Source of the DNA: Gorsachius magnificus
Lineage: Eukaryota; Chordata; Aves; Pelecaniformes; Ardeidae
Reading direction: 5' to 3'
Assembly: GCA_034008185.1 (NCBI GenBank)
Contig: CM067081.1
Span: 107,703,265-107,767,264 of the forward strand
Length of the DNA stretch: 64,000 bases
Shown here: positions 36,033 to 46,990 of the stretch, piece by piece
Numbering within the stretch: the first letter of the stretch is position 1
How the letters are laid out: each line of letters starts with the position of its first letter
Notes under the pieces: generated by a model
Databases searched by the model: none
The model's input: the letters and a program-made list of their open reading frames with translations, nothing else
Told to the model about the DNA's origin: nothing
Program-made: the position numbers and the translations under genes

Positions 36033-36837
36033 TTATAGAATAAGCTCCATTACGCACTCAGTTGAATGCATATACCCTGTATGGGAGAAGCAAGAACATG
36101 ACTTCAAACAACAAAGTTGTTTGGTTATATTTCTATTGTTCTTGCCAAAAAAACTGCCTGCTTTCAGAAGCCTGCCTGTTTTTCACAGATTAGTTCAAGT
36201 TAAAATAGTTTAGAAGGGGGGAAAAAAATGGTACTTTGAGAAAAATAAGGATGAAAAGACTTTGCAAAAGAATCTCACTTTCACTCTAAGCAGTAACAAA
36301 ATTGCCAAGAAAAGAGCGCAGAATACAGTGCAAGTCATGAGCAACCAGATGCTAGAGTCAAAAGAGAAAGAAGTGGCCAAAAGTATTAAATTGCACAGCT
36401 ATTGAAGTATTACGTAATGAGATGCCCAAACCAATTCTAGAAGCTTTTTTTTTATTTCCAAGTGTCATAAGAACTGCACAAGTTCCAAATACGCACTATT
36501 TGAAGGAATTGCTTATCTATGGTGAAGAAATGAATTTAAATTCTATGTTTTATTCTACTATTTCAGATATCCTTACAACAGTGATAGAATGTATTACTAG
36601 TCAACTTTTAAGAAGTAGTAAGTTGTAAGTATTTAACAATTTATTGCTATTGGTTTTGCTTAAGTATTAACCTAATAATTAATGGGTTTACTGTAACAAA
36701 ATTTTCAAATATCTCATCAAGTTTATTATTGTTTACCTTGACAACTGTCCACTCAAAACATCATTGTTTTTGTTTCTTCAACATAGCAAGCAGCAAAAAT
36801 AAGTCAAAAGTCTTGGTATCTTCCAGCATTGTGAATC

Positions 36838-36912
36838 CACACACACATACACCCAAAAAACCCCACCCTAAAACACCAACCAAAAATCCTGCACACCAAC
36901 CAAAAGCACACA
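36838..36912. repeat. A/C-rich low-complexity block
   Basis: CACACACATACACCCAAAAA and CCAACCAAAA units. The overlapping ORFs on both strands (36729-37088) owe their Pro/Lys or Gly/Phe/Trp composition to it. Confidence 0.75.
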
Positions 36913-38130
36913 ACACTGGTTCTGCTAAGGTAAAAACTAACCACCAAGACATGAATGTGACTCAAGATATGGACCTGCACACAAGGCTTCCTATAAGAGA
37001 AGGTATACAGAAAGTGAAATACAGAAAGCAGGCTTTGGGCTGCTATGTCCCTGCACCCCATGCAAGTGAAGAGGAATAAGCAGACCACTGGAGAAGCCTT
37101 CTTGCTTTCCTAAAATGACAACACAAAGCATCAGGCCTGCAAGTGGTACAATTTTCTGAGAGAAAATGGGTAACTGGGGATCTGGTGCTCTGAACTTCTG
37201 AAGCAGTATGAAGGCATCATAGTACCTAACTTGGGCCCTACGTTTCCAGCTAAAGAGTTCTGTCTTGCAAATCAAACTTTACTCAACAAATCTTCAATGT
37301 TTCTTATTTTATCACTTTTGTAAGATTAAAAAAGGCAAAAAAGTAGTGATAGCTTTTTATAATAAAAATATTTGCAATCAATAAAGGGGGAAATTCTTCA
37401 TCACTTAAATATCATTTTCATTACTGAGAATAGGTTTATCACATTATTTACCCTATAGCTGTTACTACCTAATCTAGTCAGTTAGAGGAGGTCAGTTCAG
37501 CAGCTGCAGGCTGAAATATACTACTATATAAACCAAGAAAGCAAGAAAATAATTAGCATGTATTTTCTTCTTTATATGAATTCCATTTTTATAGTTCTTC
37601 TAGAATAACTAGCAATTTATCGATCAAGTCAGAAATGCATTATCAGCCTAGAAACTGCTTGATGGATCAACAAAAAATTGAAGCCTTTTTCCACACAAAA
37701 GCTTAATAAACAGAGAAAAGACACCCCAAAAGAAACTTTGCCTCAGCCAATTCTATTAGATGAATGCAGTGTAACAGATCAACATAGTATTCCCATATTT
37801 ATGGCTTGTAAGAGAGATTGGCTGTTCTGCTGTGTAAATACTATTTGCTTGGTTGGAATTCTTTGCCTTTTCCCTTTCTTCCCTGAATTCCTATTTTATG
37901 CACCTCATGCTACAGAAAAATAAAGTGAGCAAAACCAAACATTTTAAGTCTCACCATGCATAAGTGATGCTTTCAGTGAGTATTCAACTACCTTTTGTCC
38001 CTTGCTCTTTCTGTTTAGTACTTATAGACCACAGTTTCTGGGGTCTATGAAGCCTAAGATGACTTCAGCAAAGGTCAATTCTTTAGTTCTCACCCAGAAC
38101 AATGATTTAAGCAGTACTTCATCTATATGC

Positions 38131-38200
38131 CACTACCACCACCACCACCCCACCCCGAAAAAAAAAAAACCACACCACCAAACTACACATATCCACACAT
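38131..38200. repeat. (ACC)n and A/C-rich low-complexity block
   Basis: A short run of ACC units (38132-38149) leads into CACCCC, a 12-base A run and CCACACCACC. Confidence 0.75.
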
Positions 38201-39041
38201 CAAGTAAAGGTCTGAGAACAGAGCATGGCCTTTGCCACAAAGATACAAGCTTCCTTCTAGATTGCTGCCAGCCAATTCTTCTTTGTTTCATTTTCATGAC
38301 CATGGTAGTTTCAGACTATAGCAACTAAAACTGTATTTGGCATTTTTTGACAAAAAAAAGTCTAAGTATTTTCCACAGGAAAAAACATAACCATTGTCTT
38401 AAAAATCTCTATAATTAAAGGAAACTTTCATACAAGTATTAAGCTAGTCAAAGCACTTTACCTCATCCAGAGATGCTGTAGCTTCCTTTGGTTGTAGGAA
38501 TTTTTGAAAATACAGCATAATCTCTAATTTCTTTTCCAACTGAACACTCAGAATCACCCTGGAATACTCTTGAAATTTTAGACAGAGATGTAAATGTGTG
38601 CTATTTAAGAGACGACTCTATTTGTAAGACAAAATAACCACTTAGCCATGGATAACCCAATAATTATGTTTTTTCTGTAAAAATCTTAATCATACATAGT
38701 ACTTTTCTTAAATAATAGGGAATTACTGTATAACTTCAAATGTAAGCTTTATTCTGACAACTGTAATATGAAAAGTCTTGTAGGTAAGGACTTAAAAACA
38801 TATTTTGATAGATAGGTTGATACTGTGCTTATTGTTCTGAAAACGTTTCCTTTCTTCACTGAGGAAAACTGGCAATTCAGCACTTCCAGTGAAAAACATT
38901 TCTTTGCAACAGACCTCAAAAAAATGCTTGAAGAAAACACATTATGCAAACTTTGCACAATATAATCCATAGTTTATAACTACAGGAATATAGGAGAGAT
39001 ATATATGTGAAGCACTTTTGATTGTTGACTTTACCCATCAC

Positions 39042-39083
39042 AATACCTGCATTGTTCTTTTTAAGTGATGTAATGCAGGTATT
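39042..39083. repeat. Hairpin: perfect 12-bp stem, 18-nt loop
   Basis: aatacctgcatt (39042-39053) and aatgcaggtatt (39072-39083) are exact reverse complements. Two inner G-T pairs may extend the stem. No TA target duplication typical of mariner-type elements is evident. Confidence 0.6.
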
Positions 39084-39362
39084 AATACAGTTATTAACTA
39101 ACAGAGCTTTTGGTAATTGACTTGCATTTTGCAGGCAGTTATGCATGGGGTACTTACCAGTTAAAGATCCATATAGTGCTTACATCAAATTACAAGACTC
39201 AGCTTTAAAATATTTCACGCATATCTACAGGATTTTTTAAGCAATAAATGACTCATCTGATTTAACTAGCTTTGATGTTATGTTTCTGTAAAGAAAAGAA
39301 AAAAAAAAAGAAAAAAGTGCTCCAGTTCTGCTTGTTACTCTCTTGCTAGCTATGACATACTG

Positions 39363-39375
39363 CCACCAGGTGGAG
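39363..39375. promoter_or_regulatory. Possible CTCF-like site
   Basis: CCACCAGGTGGAG resembles the core CTCF pattern (CCACNAGGTGGCAG), with A for C near the end. It is a single short match in 64 kb, so chance is quite possible. Confidence 0.25.
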
Positions 39376-40060
39376 ATAATTTAATAAGAAGCTACCTATT
39401 GATGTAGAGAGACAGTGGGAGGAATTTCATAATCTAAAATTGTTATTGTAAATTAAACAATGAAAACTGAACCTGAATTAAACTACTTAACTTTGGCATG
39501 TACTTTGTACATACTGCTAATATTAACATACAGAGAGGCCAAAACTTGCTAAAAAATATTCTGAATATCTTCTCAGATTTGATCTTAAAAATTCAGAATG
39601 TACAGAAATTAATTATAAAGGCTTAGCAGCAATCACCAAACTGCAGAATCAGTTCAAATGCAATCCTGAAGTGTCACACTATTTTGCCTGAAGGAAGGTG
39701 TATGTGAATGACCGCTTAACAGAAAAAAAAAGTAATTTGAGGCAACCAGGTCATGAGACCAGTTAGACAGAACTGCTGCTTCTCTAACATACCCAAACGA
39801 AACCAGACAAGTGTATTTTTTAAGTGATAGTAGTAAAAAGCACGACTGTCAGAGACAATACATGGCTGCTCTCTTTGCAGAGACAGATTTGCATGTTACA
39901 TGGGAACAGTACATAGTTTTCCTCGAGGTCTTTCATGCCACTTGTACTGCGTAGCTTCACAATGCAATATGTACTTCGAGGGATAACACAAACAGCTTTA
40001 GAAAACAAACGTAAGCAAATCAACATTTGCATGATGTAGTAGAGTCACCCTGCACTTTTC

Positions 40061-40423
40061 GTGATCCACACTGGCAATCCAATCCACTCACATGCACCTC
40101 CCCGCTTTAGACAACAGGAAGGAAGAGCAAGCATTTCTTTCGTCAAGGCTTTGCTGGATGTAGGCAAGGAAGGCAAGGAGGAAAAGGCAAAGAAGGCTGA
40201 GAAAGGAAGATACCATATCAGCATTTGGCCCTCTGGAGATTTCCAACCAAAGACACCGCAGTATCTAGAACACATCTTCTTTGTAAACTTCCCCCTTTTC
40301 CAAGGGCAGACACCAGCAGAAAAGATTTGCTATCAGGAGGATTACAAGGAGTTAGGTTGGTGGAGAAGTTTGCAATTGACTCCATGCCGAAACAAAATTA
40401 AACGCATCAAAACTCCAATTTAG
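40061..40423 (+). other. 120-residue ORF in a CpG-containing patch, unassigned
   Basis: An uninterrupted frame with a Lys/Glu-rich middle ('GKEGKEEKAKKAEKG') and an aromatic stretch ('YLEHIFFVNFPLF'). The patch at 40040-40440 has about seven CpG sites, while the flanks have almost none. I recognise no domain. There is no splice acceptor or promoter that I trust. It may be a conserved non-coding element, a pseudogene piece or chance. A 76-residue ORF lies opposite it. Confidence 0.2.
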
Positions 40424-43400
40424 CTTTACTACAAATCGCAAGGCAAAGCAAAGATGGAGACAGTTTCTCATATGAAAAATGCTTGTTAATTTTACATGTC
40501 TAGCTGTGGACTTACATAATTTTTCAGATATTTAGTATTACATAAAAACTACAATTTGGCTTCAATATTTTCATATTTATTATGTCATTCCCTATTTTTC
40601 ATTATGCTTCTGTTTTGGTTCAGTCCTTCAGGACTTTAAAAAATAATAATGTCATCTTCATATGTAACTGCTCTTGAAAGCACCCACTTTGCATTTTTCT
40701 TTTAAATTAAACTTTTCATAGTATGTTGTTGAGAGCATTCTTTTCATTTTAATTTGTAATACAGAATTTCCTTTCTGGGCAAAGAGCACAATATAAAATA
40801 TATCCATATCATGAGAGAGATGAAAACATTTTAATTATATTTGGTTACCCTTTTAAAACAGAGAATTATGACATTGCACTCAGAGAATAAACACAAATGA
40901 AATGACTTAAAGTGCTTGCCCTGTATTCCTCGGACACAAATTTTAATATGTCATAAAATGAAGAATAAACTATCAAGTTGAAGATTATGTGTTTCAGAGG
41001 TGTTTTTAAAAGCAGTACATTATTTCTAAATTAGAAGTTTCTTGCTGAATTTAACTTAGCCTAACGTGTTTAGAGAATACAGGTGGAAATCCTGTAGTTA
41101 GTATTTTGCAAAAAAGCTAAAGATTCAGACCTAATAAGGAATCACTGACAAGATGTATCCACTAAGGACATATTCAATTGGAGTTATGATGCCATTTAAT
41201 GATTTAACGTGAGCCTGGAAAAGCATTTGAATGTGAACCAGAATTAGAAACCAGATGTTTCCAGAAAATTGGGAACACTCAGTCTGTATTAAATACTAGA
41301 ATAATAGGCATACAAGGTTGCAACGTGAAGAGTAGTTACATGGAAGCAGCAACAAATTAGCATCTTCTAAACTTGCAAAAGCTCATCCAGCTTACAAACT
41401 GTCATATATGTTTTCTTATGGTATACTAGGGTCCAAGGTTAACACTCAGGCAAAAAGGCATTCAAGAAATTACTAGGTGGTGAACAGGATTCAACAGAAT
41501 TGGGAAAAAAAAAGACTAGACATTGTCTGCCACAAACTGTAACTACAAATAAATTATGTACTTTGACATACACACGGATAGTTTGGTATACTTCCAAATC
41601 AAATTCACTTTATTAGTAGTGGCATCAATTTCTTTCCTCCATTGATTACAGTGATACAAATCAGACTTATCCAATTAGAAAAATGCAATTGACATTGTAT
41701 TATTTATTTTTTGTGTTAACCATTGAAATGTACATGACAGAGCAATGCAATTTTAAATTAAAGCCTAAACTTCTTTAATTTATATATTTGTCTTTGTTTT
41801 ATAAATGAAAGAAGGAAAAGTTTCTTAAGTTACAAGATTTGGATGGCATGTCCTGCTAAGGATACTGCTGTTTCCTAAGAGAAGATATGAAACATTCCAG
41901 ACTAACACCTCTTTCCATTTGTCCTTTCTTTTCAAGGAGTGTATGGAACTAGACTTTGACATGTTAATTGAAGTTACTTGCTGGCACTATGATTCTCTTT
42001 TTTTCTCATGTAAAGTTGCTTCTATAGCATAAATAGAGCACATTTAAGAGAATATTTGCCTATCTTCTGGGGTTCCAGCCTTCTGTGCTTTCTGGGAAAG
42101 CCAGAAAAAAAAAAAAAAAAAACAGCTAAATTGAAGCAGTAATGACATTACCATAGAAAGAATGCAGAAATTTGTCTGGCACTTGTGATGTGTCAAATGT
42201 GGAAGTCTGAGTTCTGGCAATTGTATCCTGCCCTCCCAATATAAACTGTTAGAATCTGGTTAGTTATACATACTGCTAATATGAAACTGTAGACTACTTA
42301 CCACAATGAACAAACATGCACAACTAAGTACTTGCTGCAAAGTTCTTACAGTCCAGGAAATTATCTTCTCAAGTACCTCTAACTAGACTTCAAGTCCTCT
42401 GTGACAGATGCCCATCTATGGCATCTTTTTAATCAATGCATTTTTCTATGACACCTTACTCTACTCATATAATTCCTGTAAATTAGAGGGCATCTATTCT
42501 GATGTTCTTTATCAAAATATTGTACAAATACATTACAGAAAGGATCAGCTATTTTTTTTTCATTTCTCCCACCTGTAATAATTTGCCATATTCAAATTAT
42601 TTTATATTTCATAATTGTCTTATGACTAATGAATGGAATGGGCAATTCTGAATATTTCTTTGCAGATAGTACAGTGATTCTCCAGCACCTTGACATTAAT
42701 TGTTTAAAAACATACAAAAATGTCACAAGTAAAATTACTGCTCTTCAAGGTGAGTCATCTTCTTAGATTGCCTTTGCAGAGAATACAAATACTGATCATT
42801 TGATTTCATGTTTTCAATGACAGCTCGGTCAAGCTTACTTGGCTAAAAGTTCTCTAAATGCCAGTTTCTTCTTTAAACATCCCCAGAACAGTTTTTGTCA
42901 GTCCCACAGAAAATTCATGCTTTTGTGTTTCTAATGGTTATTGCTTCTATTATTTCCATTGTTTAAGAACTGCTACTTATTTTGTGAAGTCAAAGAATTT
43001 AGAAGGCATTTATTTGAGTGTATAAGAGTAGACGATATATGCATACCTTCCAGATACTAGTGAAATGCTACCTATTTTTAATCTCAGATTTTGGACTGAA
43101 TTAATCAGCGCTAACTCATAATAAAAACATGACATGAGTGAAAACAGAGTTAACTTTCATTGCATGGTAAATCATTGCACAGATTTTACACATCTGAAAG
43201 TTCTAGAAACAATTTCCTGAACAAATATGCTATTATTTAGTACAGAATAGTTAAATTTTTAACTGTTATTATGTAATTAAATAGTTAATTTCAATGTAAT
43301 TTTTATTTACTAAATACAACTTTAAAGAAGTCATTCGGAGTTTAATTCTGAAAATAACTCAATCAAGAATGCAGAACAGCAGCACTTTTGGGGTATAAGA

Positions 43401-44265
43401 TGGTAGCATCCTTCTGTAGGTACAGCATAACAACATCCCCCTCAAATCCTTTTACATCCTTCTTAGAATCACTTAGCTTTATACAGTCATTATTTTAAAG
43501 GCTGTTCCACATTTTCCTTGCTCTTATGGATGGAAGTAATCTTTACATTTTCAGACTAAAATTGTTCAGTCAGTTCAAATCTACTTGTTCCTGCATGAAA
43601 CACATACTTGAACTTATGTAAAGAATAATTCTCCTTCCTTTCACTTACCACTCTGGAAACTTTTAGAGACTCCAAACATATCTCCTCTCCACGTTAAAGT
43701 AAATGAGCCCATTTTCTCTCATGCCCTGATGCCTTCTTTCTCATCTTGTACAAACGCTTATTCTTGAAAATGGATTACCAGACTTGTACACAATATTAAA
43801 AGAACAGATTCCACTAGAATCTGGGACAATGACATAACTACATAAATAAAATTATTTATATTTGAAAGCTATACAAGATATATATATATTTACATACACA
43901 CATATATGCAGCCTTGCACACCATTTCTGTTCGAGCACCAAGCACGTACTGGCCAGACATCTTTCCTCTTTTAAATAAAGGTACAGCATTTACCACTGAA
44001 ATCTTCCTATCATTATCACCACCATTCAGTTTCTCTTTGCCCTTTTCAATACTTCCTTCCCCTCCTCACAAAATCTTGACATTGCAATAACTGATTTCAG
44101 AGATCCTGGATTCAAGAACATATGGGATACCTCAGAATGCATTCCACAGTCACCAGCATGCTCAAGAAGAGTTACAAAAAGAAGCAGTAGGAAATGATGA
44201 TAAATGAGCTTTAAGTGTGTAACTGGAGTCAAAGATAGTTTGTATATCAGACAGCCATTACTAGA

Positions 44266-44275
44266 TTTATTTATT
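44266..44275 (-). terminator. Overlapping AATAAA signals after candidate terminal exon
   Basis: The minus strand reads AATAAATAAA (complement of TTTATTTATT), about 290 bases after the TAG of the candidate terminal exon. The hexamer is common in AT-rich DNA, so this only supports the exon by position. Confidence 0.3.
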
Positions 44276-44335
44276 TATGTATCTCAAATTGGTTTGTCCC
44301 CTAAGGCTCACAGATCTTCCCCCATAAGATGAAGT

Positions 44336-44348
44336 GGGGGGGGGGGGG
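44336..44348. repeat. G13 homopolymer followed by G-rich stretch
   Basis: Thirteen G, one A, five more G. If the candidate terminal exon is real, this is a C-tract in its 3' UTR. Confidence 0.8.
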
Positions 44349-44562
44349 AGGGGGAAGGAAGAGAATACCGCTCCTGTCTTCTACCATGCACACTGAGTAA
44401 GTTGAGGGCAGACAAACAAATCCTGCTCGTGACTCAACCACTACTCTACAAATATTGAGGATTATGCATTACAAATATAAACCACTCTGACTCATGTATA
44501 GGGGAAACCACTGTCTGGAGTCTCTTTTTTAAATGAGACAGTACTCCTATGTAAGAAGGAAA

Positions 44563-44681
44563 CTAGGGGAATGAGGGTGGGGGCGGCACAGAGCCAGAGG
44601 AATAAGTGCTGAAGGACTGGGACTGTAGATTCACCATCTGTACATTAGGTGTAACTACTGCTTTCTGCATAGGCTGCACCA
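44563..44681 (-). CDS. Candidate terminal coding exon, 38 codons plus stop
   Basis: Minus-strand segment with a pyrimidine-rich tract and acceptor (CTCTCAACTCATTGACAG, then TGGTGCAG). It opens with two bases of a split codon (phase 1), then 38 codons rich in Val, Gln, Ser and Pro, including 'VVTPNVQMVNLQSQSF' and ending 'SVPPPPSFP' before TAG. The patch is GC-richer than its flanks. The phase fits the phase-1 donor of the candidate first exon at 63024. The composition would suit the C-terminal tail of a membrane protein, but I do not recognise the family and found no middle exons. A chance frame remains quite possible. Confidence 0.25.
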
Positions 44682-46854
44682 CTGTCAATGAGTTGAGAGG
44701 AAACATTTTATTCCACAGATTTATACAAAGTCTATGATTTCTAGCTATGCAAAGACCATTCCCCCCCCCCTTCAGTTTCTTAAAATACATAACTTTCAGT
44801 ATTAAAAAGTTAACCAAATGATGAATTTCTCCACAAGTATCCTTGCATTTAAAAATTCACCCAGCAGTATAGTTTGCTGTCAGTTGCTGAAGTTCCTTTT
44901 CTAACTCAAAGTACACATTCCCAATTTGTGTTTTCCAGAGGGCTGTTTTTTCTTGAGGGGGGTTGTTTTTATATATAACAATATACATTTTTTTTCCTCT
45001 TGTTAGTTTACTGTCATTTCATTGCATGGCTCCCTCTGTCTTTGCACTGCCTAATAGGACATTCAAACCTTTCACCTTCTGCAACTTGAAAATAACAGGG
45101 CTCAAATGAGTTAGTCAACAAAATTATTCTGCATCTCTGCAGAGTTCTAGCACCTGTCATCATTGTGAGAAAACAACTGAATATGCTCTCTTATGCAAGA
45201 TATCGAATGACACCTGTTAAAACAGCTTTTTTTGTCTTCACCAGTATTTTCATGTTAAGCTCGACAAGACAAAATATACAAATATACAGGTCTTAAGACA
45301 AAATTATAGAAAAAAAGTCTTGCATATACTAAAATTGCAGTTTGAATTGAAACACTTTTTTGCTGGGATAGCTGATCTAAAATTTAGGAAAAAAGATGCC
45401 TATGTGAAGCTTAAAGAACTAATTGCATACACTGTGGTTTTAAAATGTTTACATCAAACCATTCACATTTCACTTGCAGAGGAAAATTTGCCAAAAATAT
45501 ATGCAAAACATGAACATAAAATTGTTGTAACTTGGTGCAAACAAAAAAAGACACTAATAATTTGAAAATATATGTCTGTTAGGAGGAAGAGTATCAACAA
45601 TTAACTCCTCTGATTTTTCACTTTGCTCTAGATGATAATTTTCATACTCTCAGGTTCTCTAAATAAGTTAAGGCATTTTTTCTTTCTTGTGATATTGTTT
45701 TTCTAACCAACTTTTCAGATAATCTAACAGATCAAGAGAGATTTCTTGTGGCAGGGCTTTTTTTTGGGGGGGGCATTGTTGTTGTTTTGCTTTTCATATT
45801 AGTGAAACAGAGGCTTAAATATTGTATTATACAACCCTTTATTGAAAATGACCTGTAACTGACTATAATTTCATCAGATAACTTCATTATCCAGTGATCT
45901 GGCATGTTTTGATTTGAAGAATCAGCTAAGTATTTTTGTCTATCTAAAAATCCCTCTTTCTTTTTTTTTCTTTCTCTCATTTTAACAGCCTGAATATTTT
46001 AGATACAAAATGTACAGTACCCCCCTTTCATTTGAGCTGTTTCTGCCTTTTAACTAGCTGTTAACTAGTCAAGAAACAATGAACTGTATTTGTTACAGCT
46101 GACACATTCAGAAGTTAATCGCTGACATAGATTTGGCAGCTATCCCAGTACAGGAAAAAAGAATGTATGGATTAAAGCTACTTTGCATTCTGGTCAGAAA
46201 CACACACTAGCAACATGACAACAAACTTTGCACTCAAAAAGAGCCCTCTTTTAGAAGGCTGCATTAAAGACTGGAGATTAAATAAAACATCTTGTTTACC
46301 AAAGTGACAGATTTGGTCTGTAAAAATCAACAATCAAGATCCAAAAAAATCAAGGTACATATCACATGCAACAAATCGTAACTTCTAATAAAATTGTAAC
46401 TGTTTTTCTCAAGCAACCTATTTAAACACAAGAAAATAAACCAAACCCATTTTCATTTAAGAAACAAAAAGTATACTTCTAGAATAAGATTCTCACATCA
46501 TTTTCAAGAAGTATTTAAGTGAGACACAAACTTATAAGCATTTAGTTTTCATGTCTCCCAAAAAAATGGGAATCTCCCCATTGGAGAAGATGCTAATCAA
46601 AGACCAAAGAAGTTAAAAAAAAAGCCCATGTATTAAAGATCCAACTGAATAGAGAAATGAAAAGTATTCTCAAAAAAAAAAACACAGTGTCCTTGTATCT
46701 CTGACAAAGTTGCACTACCTTTCTGTAGGGAGTTATTCTGGTGGCAAATGCTATTAGTATTCATCATAATTTTACTTGATTGGGTTACTACAGGTTATAC
46801 TTTTCTTCATCTGAGTAATCCCTGCAGGAAGGAAGGAACATGTTGTTCTTATTA

Positions 46855-46990
46855 GCCCTGTGGAACTCAGGAGAGGAGCAGTGCATCTCACACCGCTAAC
46901 GGACCTCTGCAAAGCCAGTGCAGAGCCACCCGTCTGCGCCTCTCATGCCATCCCCCTCCACAGCTGCAGGCAGGGAAGCTTCCCAAAACG
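46855..46990. other. Isolated GC-rich patch, unassigned
   Basis: About 135 bases with five CpG sites and many C/G blocks in otherwise AT-rich DNA. Frames on both strands contain stops within 45 codons. There are no clear splice edges. It could be an enhancer, an old repeat or a non-coding exon. Confidence 0.25.

Larger units (their letters stand above)
36033..44244. other. 8.2 kb repeat-poor non-coding stretch
   Basis: No CR1 or LTR recognised. Contains A/C-rich blocks (36838-36912 and 38131-38200), a 12-bp-stem hairpin (39042-39083), a CTCF-like motif (39363-39375) and a GC-richer ORF region (40040-40440). If the candidate gene to the right is real, this lies past its 3' end. Confidence 0.5.

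Noticed and set aside
39042..39083. miRNA precursor
   Set aside because: The perfect stem is only 12 bp (14 with wobbles), too short for a standard precursor hairpin without further pairing, which I did not find.
40350..40400. TTAGGTTGGTG word resembling a mariner-type terminal repeat
   Set aside because: No partner inverted repeat or TA duplication was found nearby. A short match only.
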